A stretch of DNA of 64,000 nt from contig NC_051116.1 in NCBI RefSeq assembly GCF_014839805.1, positions 1,984,001 to 2,048,000 of the forward strand, read 5' to 3'. The notes under the pieces were generated by a model, which saw nothing but the letters and a program-made list of their open reading frames with translations, ran no database searches and was not told where the DNA came from. The DNA comes from Manduca sexta. Lineage: Eukaryota > Arthropoda > Insecta > Lepidoptera > Sphingidae. The position numbers and the translations under genes are program-made. This document shows, piece by piece, positions 55,915 to 64,000 of the stretch (within the stretch, counting starts at the first letter, position 1; each line of letters opens with the position of its first letter).

Positions 55915-56080
55915 TTATTTATTTGACTAGCCAACAATTGTTTACACCAATACAATTTTAAAACGGATTAAATCAATATGACTAATACCTAAGTGCAACA
56001 ATTTCTTACAGGCTAATTCCACATCCACAAAATACATTAAAATAAAATTATAATATTAACAATAATAGAATAATCATCAC
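55915..56080 (+). repeat. TTATTTG-AGCCAACAA repeat, copy 1
   Basis: TTATTTGACTAGCCAACAAT and GTTTACACCAATACAATTTT. A similar start is at 57216-57345 and a shorter one at 17385-17430 (CACCAACAATTGTTTACATC). Confidence 0.5.
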
Positions 56081-56407
56081 GTATAAGGCCAACTAATTAT
56101 AATAATACATTTATATAAATAGAATAAAATAGTTCTTTCATTATGAATGGCGTTCTTGATACCATCACAGTGCATTTTACTATAACTGTCGTGAATTATG
56201 AAACCTTTTTATGCTTCGTTCTAAATCACAGCGAGGGATGGCAATTCTAGATTATCGAAGACTTTCTCATTTGTATATAGACGACTTAACACCATCAACT
56301 AACATGAATACATTCATTATCATATTTATTACATTTACATAAATGTTTTATACATCCGACTAGTTTGCTTGCATATTATGATTCATTTTTAATGTCAAGT
56401 TACTTAC

Positions 56408-56533
56408 TCGCAATGCTACCTCTAATGGTGTATGCCAATTTCTTGACACTCTCGTGATAGATATTGTCTTGCTCTACAAGTATCGTAAGCTGGTTTAAGA
56501 AGAAGAATACTAGAGTTTCTTTCTCGTTCTTCT
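56408..56533 (-). CDS. Candidate internal coding exon, unidentified
   Basis: The minus strand reads TTACTCCAG, then 126 nt of open frame, then GCGA before GTAAGT. Translated part includes KNEKETLVFFFLNQLTILVE and KKLAYTIRGSIA. The frame is open for about 48 codons in an AT-rich setting, with good splice signals at both ends. I do not recognise the protein; helical, mixed charged and hydrophobic. Neighbouring exons were not found. It could be chance. Confidence 0.35.
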
Positions 56534-57215
56534 CTGGAGTAATTTCTTTATATAAGGTTATATAAGATTGAACTTAAATGTAGATTAGCAGTAGAGTTCA
56601 AGTACGTAAAATTGGTCGAAATCTAATGTTCTACCTAAGGTCCAATTTCGAATAACATTAAAATTCAAATCCATCGCTAGCATTTCCTATATCATTTAGG
56701 TTTACTAACAAACATGCAGCGCGTAATAAAAGCCATACAAATAGTGGTGCAGGAAATCTTACGTGAGAATAGATTAGTATGTGTATCGATGGATTTAAAA
56801 ATAACTATCGGTAAACACTTGGTCTGTGAGATGAGAATGTAAAACGAGATGCATTCTGTACAGCGAACAGGCATGTTCAATGGCGGATGAGAAATAAAAT
56901 AACGAGCATGGTTGAAGAAATCATTGCATAACAGATATAAATATGTAACGTGTTTAAAACATAGTTAAGAAAGACTCCGCTTGTAAATAAATAAGAGCAA
57001 GCAGAGATATATGAATTTAAAAAAGAAGCCAGTTCACTACGCGTGAGTCTAATGTGCAAAAATTGCACTTGATTTTTACTTACACGAGTGTCATGGTTTA
57101 AAATACATTTTGGTTAAAATATAAATTTAGAGATATGAAGTGCTATCACTGTACCATATTTCATCTAGTTCCGATCAGAGGTATATGCATTTACTTTATT
57201 AACAGACATCTTAAA

Positions 57216-57345
57216 ACATCATTTATTTATTTATTTATTTATTTGAACAGCCAACAAAACATACACCTTACATAGTTTGTTTTTTAACAATTCCATAAGT
57301 AATTGCTACAGTGCTGTTTTAATTACAGGCCGTCACAGCATGAAC
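57216..57345 (+). repeat. TTATTTG-AGCCAACAA repeat, copy 2, with (ATTT)n
   Basis: A short (ATTT)n tract at about 57220-57243 runs into GAACAGCCAACAAAACATAC. Confidence 0.55.
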
Positions 57346-57401
57346 ATATTAAATACATAACAATAAACAATTGGCTGCACCATAAGTGCAGTATATTCTA
57401 A

Positions 57402-57661
57402 CCCCCTTATTCATAAACGTTTTTTATCTAAGGACGGAGTAAAGCTGTGATAACAAGCCTATTTCTCAGTGCCCAACGGCACTGAGAAATAGACATAGGG
57501 CCGTTGTGATTGGTTATTATTGTTGTATTTCAATATTAGCCAATCACAACGGCCCTACGTCTACGCACTGCGAAGACTGCCATGCCGTCAGCACTGAGAA
57601 ACAGACTTGTTATCACAGCCTTACTCGGTCATTAGATAAAAAATGTTTATGAATAAGGGGG
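57402..57661. mobile_element. MITE-H fold-back element, copy 2 (260 bp)
   Basis: Differs from the first copy at only a handful of positions over its whole length. TAA is on both sides (57399-57401 and 57662-57664), a clean 3 bp target duplication. Confidence 0.92.
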
Positions 57662-57664
57662 TAA

Positions 57665-58495
57665 ATATAAGACTGAAGATAAAACTAAATTTAGGTTACA
57701 ACAAGCGAGTTCAATATTTTCTTTTTGAAGATAGAAAGCGAATCAAGTTCAATCGATCATCAAGTTTAGCATTTATAATACATATTAGTAAGATTGTTTG
57801 GTTCCATATTTTAGTGTTGTCAGGTTTCGTGTACTATGTTTCAAGTTTTTGGTGGGGACTAGAATATCTAGAAGTAATTGAAGCCAATGCTAAATTAATA
57901 AACTAAAACTAACAAGACGGAACATTAGACCATTTTTCGTTCCGTTCTACGCAGAAACTAGAGTTGAACAATGCAACTCGAGCATTATCTAGTTGAATGA
58001 GTTAATATGTAGATGACCTTGCGCTCATCGTACCACTTATCTAAAGGACCACGCCTGACTAGTAAATATTATATAAAACATACATAAACATAGCAACTCG
58101 CTTAACGTTCTCGAACGTCCCCATTAGTTTGACGGAAAGGTAAAATCAAAATAAACGTTCCACTCACTCCAGTGGTGGTAGCGACAACGCGTGCTGCAAA
58201 AAAAAGGAATTGGCAGATGTATATCGGGTACTTTTGGTCAGGTCCCATGTAAGAGGGCCTGAGTCGATCTTTTATCGTAGATGATTCCCGATTTCACATA
58301 GAAGAAACTAAGATAAAATTGTCTAGAGCACAAAGGATAAAAAAGGCGTATCATAATTTACAATTTAAATCTGAAACTGGACTTTTCATTTTTAAAAGCT
58401 GCATTATTTTTGAAAGTAGTTATTGTCAGTTTTTTTTTTAATGAATATAGCCAGAACAAACAAGCAAATGAACCGCTGAATCAACTAAACATAAC
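57665..58495. other. No supported gene
   Basis: The open frame 57643-57906 starts inside the MITE and has no domain; not accepted. Confidence 0.4.
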
Positions 58496-58499
58496 AATT

Positions 58500-58745
58500 A
58501 AAACCCCGCGGTGGCCTTTGGTGCATTCGAGAGACCCTGGGATACCCTGTTGCACAAAGATAGCTGCCCGGAGCCGTCCCTGAGGGATTCCGCCTTGAAG
58601 CCCGTTTCAATTAGTATGGGATTAAGCCACCGAATTCCTAAAACGCTCTTGACGTCTAGAACATCGGGAGGTTAACCACCCGCGTTCTCTTTCGTCTCGG
58701 AGTTGCCTTATTGGAGTAGATGAGCGAGTAGATCCCCCCCCCCCG
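58500..58745 (+). repeat. GC-rich retroelement-like block ending in C11
   Basis: CCCCGCGGTGGCCTTTGGTG ... GGAGTTGCCTTATTGGAGTA, then eleven C at 58734-58744. Composition and short shared phrasing with LINE 3' regions; no second copy here. Confidence 0.45.
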
Positions 58746-58858
58746 CACACTGTTTGCCCTGCATACCTCACAAATCCCCAATTAGCTAACAGCTAAAATC
58801 AATCAATCATCATTTAACATTTCAATATGTCAGCAACAGGTTTTTCACAGTTTTTGTC

Positions 58859-59240
58859 AACTTTTATTCTCCGTAAAATGACATCAGTATAGCGAAACGG
58901 CTTTGACTGATGACTAAACGTTTGAATTTACCGATGTTTGTCCATAGTGTGATAAAGTTTATTGCATCACTAGCTTATGCCCGTGGAACTACTTGTGTAA
59001 TCTTGACATTACGTTGGCATTTTTATTTATTAAAAGTAGGTTACATAATATTAACTTTTATTCTACGTATAATGACATCGGCAAAGCCTAACGGCGATGA
59101 TTGATAACTAAACGTTACCGACGTTATCGATAGTGTGATAAGGTACATCACTAGCTTATGCCCGTGGCATCGCTTGGGTGATCTTGAAATTGTGTTGGCA
59201 TTTTTTAGTTATTAAAAGTAGGCTACATGTTAAATGTTAG
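58859..59240 (+). repeat. Tandem duplication, two units of about 194 bp
   Basis: AACTTTTATTCTCCGTAAAA at 58859 recurs as AACTTTTATTCTACGTATAA at 59053. CACTAGCTTATGCCCGTGG and TTATTAAAAGTAGG recur at the same offsets. Units have diverged and the second is slightly shorter. Confidence 0.85.
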
Positions 59241-59644
59241 GTAATAATTAGGTCCGTGTGAAAATATTCTTCTGAATTATTTCAATGGTTAAGAAGTTAA
59301 CTTCGTATGAACATACATTGTCACAAACTTATACTATATTATTAGATTAGTCATGACGGTAACTTGGACTATATTATACTTTATCGAAATGCACTTTCCT
59401 GGAATATTCTTATCGAATAGAGAAGTTGATATACTGTTATAACTGACGACAATTTTATTTTGAAAATGACGCGATTATTCGATTACATATATAATAATTA
59501 TGCAACATACCCTGAGAACTTATGAAACTTTTTGAAATATATCATTTCTTTAACTTTAGGTAACCTATACTTAAATGGTGCTGTTGTTGCCTTCATGATG
59601 TTTGCCTTCACCATTAAATCGAACGATAATAATAATAGTGTAAC

Positions 59645-59910
59645 TAATAGACATAATAAGACACATTTCATGTCTCATTATGGCGAGCACAGTGAAATAC
59701 CAAATAGTACTTTGCAATTCAAGGTGTTGGACAAAGTTTCTACTGTTTATGGGCGGTCATGTCGCTTACCATCCAACGAACGGCAAGCTCGTCTCGTCAT
59801 TCAAAGCAATAAAAAAAACAGATAATTATCACAAGTTGAGGAGTGCCAGCTACTCCGTCATTACACGGGTTAATGGCCTGGAACGAATATCCCCACAGAG
59901 ATATACGTAT
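59645..59910 (+). repeat. SINE-F copy, longest
   Basis: TTTGCAATTCAAGGTGTTGG, GGGCGGTCATGTCGCTTACC, GAACGGCAAGCTCGTCTCGT, CATTCAAAGCAATAAAAAAA and then CAGCTACTCCGTCATTACAC. A SINE-A scrap (GATGTTTGCCTTCACCATTA) precedes it at 59595-59630. Confidence 0.8.
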
Positions 59911-60099
59911 TGACAAACTGCCAAATACATGACGAATATGTTTTTGTATCAGCAAAACTAGACTCTAGTGTTGAACAGATTTCAACATTACTTGCAGCAA
60001 TAAACAATTTGCTCCTACTCGTATTTGCGCTATTTTAAATAAACTGGCTACTTTAATAGTGTGAAGTAGTCATACGAATGTACTGAGGTCTTCATACGG

Positions 60100-60425
60100 T
60101 ATCAGCCGATACGGTACCAGTGGTACGGGGTCCCCGAGCTTTGAGGTCCCTCTTGGCCCATACCTACATTAAATTAAACGGGCGCCTAGAAGTTCGCACT
60201 ACCCTGAAGAGCCCCCAACAAATATAGATATAGAGCCCCTCTGGGGTAAGTACGCTACCGGGTCTTGGGTTCGAATTTTTCTTTTTTTGTTTAATCAAGC
60301 ACGACAAAGTGAGTACACTGCACCTGATGGTAAGCGTGATGCGTCTAGATAGAGTATCGCATGGCAACAGATAACTATCTCATGCCATTCGACACAACCA
60401 TGCCGGTCTACGGAGCTGCTTCTTT
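60100..60425 (+). repeat. SINE-B2 fragment and unassigned repeat
   Basis: 60300-60425 is B2 (CTGCACCTGATGGTAAGCGT, TCTAGATAGAGTATCGCATG). 60110-60280 (GGTCCCTCTTGGCCCATACC, CTTGGGTTCGAATTTTTC) looks like another retroelement piece with a B-box-like motif. Confidence 0.5.
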
Positions 60426-60627
60426 ACGCCACGGCGGAGGGAGGTAAAGGCGATATTATCTTATTCTGCTTTGTATCAGCCTGGAGTGTGGAATTGTGCT
60501 CCACGAATGGCAAAAGGCTCACTCTTTTATACATGGGACCTAACATAGCTGACAAAATGTGAAATATGAATTACTAGGTGTTTGCTGCGTCTGCGTGAAA
60601 AGTCTTTCCTTCTCCAAAAGACCTCTA

Positions 60628-60790
60628 ATCGCTGATGTCTTATCCTCTCCCTGTGACCGTCCTGAGCCGAGATTCGTGACCCGTTAGTGGGTCGCCCTCC
60701 GCATGGTCAATTAATTTATTCAAAGCGTTCGAGTGCCTAAAACACACCCGAAAGTCCGGGATGTTTGTATAAGCAGGCCCTGCCAGGCTA
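60628..60790 (+). repeat. Dispersed repeat shared with 47.5 kb, copy 2
   Basis: TGATGTCTTATCCTCTCCCT, GTTAGTGGGTCGCCCTCCGC, ATGGTCAATTAATTTATTCA correspond to 47445-47575. Confidence 0.7.
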
Positions 60791-60849
60791 ACAGGTATTG
60801 TCAGGTCAAAAAAAAAGCACTGTAGTGATCCAGGCGCCATCTGTACGAC

Positions 60850-61910
60850 ACCAGCGCCATCTATATAAAGAATCACATTTTAAAATACCATTTATTTCTA
60901 TTAGAGCAAATTAACGGGATAAAAAGTAAACTATTTGTTAATTTAGGACATGGTCTATCAGTGTACTAAATTTCATCCAAATACGTTCAGCTATTTATAT
61001 GTTTACTTCTAACAAACATCCAAATATTTTCGCAAACTTGATAAGCTAGAAAAGGGTAAATGATGTGAAGATATTCCTAGGAAAAAGGAGTTAAAGAAAC
61101 GCGTGTGCGTATTCTAATATTTTACTTTCCCAGTCCAAACTAGACTTAATTTATAATATGTTTATACGAATTGACCTGGGTGAAGGTGAAATACTATTTT
61201 GTAAAACATGTATAATTTACGCCCCCATCTTCTGTATCAGTGCTTTAAATATGTTGTAGGCGACGCACCATACATACGGAAAAACCACTGTAGGTACTAT
61301 GTTTGCAATATTTTCAAATTGTTTACGAGTTAATTTAACAAATATAAGCACCGATTTAATATTATATATTATGTGTTATTTAAAATTAATAATTGTATTG
61401 CATAATTAGCATTGGTAAAAAAATTAAAAGACAATATGGTTCCCTTTTTATTTACGTTTTGGGATGATGGGATTTTTCAATGAAAAAGACATAGATTAGT
61501 ATAATTTAATTTGTACATCAAATATAACATACATCGATAACATAGAACCTTATTCGCGAGGCAGCGAAATGTGACTTACCAAACGTTTCAGTTGTACATG
61601 TCAAACGCCCTTGTTTTCAATCCCCGCTATTCAATGTGTTACACAGATCTAAATAAAATCAGTAACACGGACCGCCATGGGTTATGCGATCGTAAATCTA
61701 CCACGTCATACAAGGTTGGGTTTCTGTTTCTAACTGCGAACTCACTCGACCTTCGTTACGATTAATTGGATGTAAACAATTTAACCACGGCATGGCCGTG
61801 TTGTGTAGTTAACATTTGGTGCTAGGCCTAATGCATTGTGTGATCTTTATACTCATTTAATATTAGAAAACACAGAACTACCTTTTCTTTTTTATATTAC
61901 TGTAGATTAT
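60850..61910. other. No supported gene
   Basis: A Rep-G-like scrap at 60955-61020 (ATTTCATCCAAATACGTTCA); the rest is AT-rich without signals. Confidence 0.35.
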
Positions 61911-61914
61911 AATC

Positions 61915-62110
61915 AGTCTTAATTATAAACTTGTATTTATAAGAGGTGGTTAAGAATTGCTTAAATAGCTGTCAAAAACATCACCAGTTTTCTAGTTTAA
62001 ACCTTATTAAGAGGCAAGATGGCGGGTTTTGACTTACAGCTGATCGAGTAAATTTGTGTTTTAACTAAGCATAGCTTTCTAGTTAGTATTAGACTGTATA
62101 GTTTATGCTC
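61915..62110 (+). repeat. Dispersed repeat, inverted partner of 37.4-37.8 kb
   Basis: AAATAGCTGTCAAAAACATC, AACCTTATTAAGAGGCAAGA, TTGACTTACAGCTGATCGAG and AACTAAGCATAGCTTTCTAG. Confidence 0.7.
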
Positions 62111-62272
62111 CGTGGTCTACTAATATCTAAACATGACTTGACTCCCAGTTCTTTTCATTGCTAATGTACATTCAATTACTCCATCTTCAGCAGCCTTGGA
62201 CAAGGTTCAATCGATCAACAGAGCCAATTGTGTTTATTAAACTATCAATTACTGTCTGCCGCAGATGAAGAG

Positions 62273-62350
62273 GAAGCGCCGATAGTCTAGTGTGTGGGAA
62301 ACGGACTGTCGAGACGAATGTCCGCAGGTTCAAATCCCAAGGGTAAAAGG
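62273..62350 (+). repeat. SINE-A head fragment
   Basis: GCCGATAGTCTAGTGTGTGG, GAGACGAATGTCCGCAGGTT and CAAATCCCAAGGGTAAAAGG are the tRNA-like head; the body is missing. Confidence 0.75.
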
Positions 62351-62654
62351 GGACTTTTCGAAAATCAACTTCAAAAAGTTGGTTCTTTGTAATCAATCCC
62401 AATATTAGTATTTGCTCTGATCCCGAAGTAAATCAATTATAATTGATATGATCTATTTATTTAACATGTGACGTCATTGCAAATATATAATGTAAAAATA
62501 ATGTTATTCTGATCAGGATGTTCTATTGAAAAAATTTTAACAAAAAATTTGATCGCCTTCAAAAACCAACCAAAATTATTTAACATTACCACAACTAATA
62601 TAAAGGTCCTATATACTGGTCCAAAATAAAAAAAAGATTTTTCCAACTCGGTTA

Positions 62655-62740
62655 ACAAATGACTGAGTTCTGAGGTAACAAAGATAAAAAAAGAACAAAG
62701 ACTTCGTATTGATAACCTCCTTTTTTAAAAACGACAGTAT
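62655..62740 (-). repeat. Common ACCGACTTC-type repeat fragment
   Basis: CGTATTGATAACCTCCTTTT is the reverse of GGAGGTT...AATACG in the family seen at 40.1 kb; only partly preserved. Confidence 0.35.
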
Positions 62741-63012
62741 TTAAATCAAAACTAATCCGCAAGGTTCACATCTACAATAGACATCTATTTTAAACTCTAT
62801 ACAGGATACCAATAACGCGAGGATTATTACTATAATAAAATTATTCTAAAGTTTCCGTTTAGTACAGTGGGGAGTCGAGACTCGCAAGATATTTCTGTCT
62901 CTCAACGTTTACGATGCAGCTTCCATTTCGACACGTTAATTACACTGGACGTATGTCGGTTTATTTGTTGAATTGAACTCGTTCAGCGACTAGACGGTCT
63001 GTTTTATTAGAT

Positions 63013-63320
63013 TACTAGCTTTTACTCGCGGCTTCGCTCGCGTGAAGGAGTTTTCCGGGATAGAAGTCCCACTATATATTTTCCCGGGATAGTAGCCTAT
63101 AACCTTGCCAGGGTCTTAAACTATCTCCATACCAAATTTCGTTTTGTTATACCGCATTGTATGTCACGTCCCGTTCCCGTGGGAACAGGATAAAAAGTAT
63201 CCTATGTCCGGCTCCTGGTTCTAAGCTATCTCCCTACCAATTTACAGCCAAATCTGTTCAGCCGTTCTTGAGTTAAAAATAGTGTAACTAACACAACATT
63301 CTTTTATATATATAGATCTA
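63013..63320 (-). repeat. Rep-G copy, full length
   Basis: ACTAGCTTTTACTCGCGGCT, TTTTCCGGGATAGAAGTCCC, ACTATCTCCATACCAAATTT, CTGTTCAGCCGTTCTTGAGT and an end in TATATATAGAT. Confidence 0.85.
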
Positions 63321-63484
63321 GCGACGAAAGAAATAATATAAGTGAAATGCTAAAGTTTGAATATAGAAAGAAACGCAGAAAGCGCTGAACGATTTTTTTT
63401 CTTTTTTGAGCCTGACTTACAAGTATTCTAGTGGCATGTGTGGGGAATATAATTTTGTAGTAATTCAACAACAAATTATAATAA

Positions 63485-63655
63485 GTAGCTTTTAACTGCG
63501 GCTTCCCCGCGTGGAAGTTTCTCCCGGATAAAAAATAGCGTATAGTATTCAGGAGTAATTTAGCTTACTATTTGTGAAATAATAATTCAAAATCAGTTAA
63601 GTAGTTCCTGTGATTAGCTTGTTTAAACCAAAGTCTTCAGCTTTATATCTATCTA
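63485..63655 (-). repeat. Rep-G copy, diverged
   Basis: AGTAGCTTTTAACTGCGGCT, GTGGAAGTTTCTCCCGGATA and AAAGTCTTCAGCTTTATATC. The AT-rich end runs into the next element. Confidence 0.65.
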
Positions 63656-63950
63656 TATATATAAAAATGAATCCCTATTTCCCTTAGTCACGCCATCACG
63701 CGTGAACGGCTGGACCGATTTCACTATTTCTTTTTTGTGTTTGTTATTGTCAGGAGATGGTTCTTAAGAACGAAAAAATTCAAAAACTTATGCGGAAAAT
63801 TAGAAAATTTAAGAAAACTTAGCGACAATATTATTTTCATAGCTGTCAGTGGTTTGAAATAACTGTCAGCGATCGACAGAATGCGTGCGTGCATACATAG
63901 TTAAGACAGGACCACGTCTGTCGAGTCAGCTAGTATTAGTATAGATTAGT
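63656..63950 (+). repeat. Unnamed interspersed element
   Basis: Starts ATATAAAAATGAATCCCTAT, includes GTGAACGGCTGGACCGATTT and ends GAGTCAGCTAGTATTAGTAT. I recall this layout from moth genomes; only one copy is here. Confidence 0.55.
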
Positions 63951-64000
63951 GGACGTTCAGTGGTCGAAGTTCGACCATCGAATTTAATATATTAGTAACA

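Noticed and set aside
57643..57906. 87-codon ORF on the plus strand
   Set aside because: Starts inside the end of the fold-back MITE and has no recognisable domain or splice context.
1..64000. CRISPR arrays, bacterial operons, prophage or viral genes
   Set aside because: No regularly spaced direct repeats, no prokaryotic gene layout, no viral structural or replication frame was found.

Overview
The window is nuclear DNA of a moth or butterfly (Lepidoptera). It is AT-rich, dominated by interspersed repeats, and has spliced genes with GT-AG introns. Many repeats look like lepidopteran short elements: several tRNA-headed SINE families, RTE-type LINE tails ending in TGATGATGA, and short repeats ending GCGAGCAAAAGCTAGT. 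There is no prokaryotic gene organisation. Species cannot be given. Repeat family letters (SINE-A to F, Rep-G, MITE-H, MITE-P, hAT-Q) are my own labels for groups recognised by comparing copies inside the window.

Host genes. (1) A complete NIP7 gene (60S ribosome biogenesis factor) lies on the minus strand in three coding exons, 28524-28469, 28382-28090 and 22333-22140. They join in frame to 180 codons plus stop. Intron 2 is 5.76 kb and is largely transposon. (2) On the plus strand two exons, 38701-39050 and 52124-52315, each carry an N-terminus and end in phase 0 at a GTGAGT donor. I read them as alternative first coding exons of one calpain-like gene whose catalytic exons lie beyond the window. 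(3) A tRNA-Ile(AAT) gene lies at 34898-34971 on the minus strand. (4) Weaker candidates are untranslated first exons at about 28830-28917 (+) and 51492-51770 (-), and an unidentified coding exon at 56408-56533 (-).

Layout. 1-22 kb: no convincing host gene; SINE, LINE and MITE fragments, several nested. 22.1-28.9 kb: NIP7, with a 4.07 kb TTAA-flanked DNA transposon (Kolobok-like, with broken transposase and a long internal inverted repeat), a 660 bp hAT-type element with a perfect 8 bp target duplication, and a SINE, all in intron 2. 29.6-31.9 kb: two non-LTR retrotransposon 3' parts in tandem, the first with a frameshifted reverse transcriptase. 34-45 kb: tRNA gene, calpain-like exon 1a, repeats including a small MITE nested in a SINE. 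45-64 kb: calpain-like exon 1b with a possible divergent promoter, a second near-identical copy of the 260 bp fold-back MITE, a tandem duplication, and repeat fragments.

How it works together. The genes are independent housekeeping or signalling loci, not a cluster. The main story is successive transposon insertion, with target-site duplications giving the order of events at several places. I found no dedicated new gene system. The most unusual pieces are the composite transposon in NIP7, the alternative calpain-like N-termini, and the SINE families that share a tRNA-like head but have different bodies.
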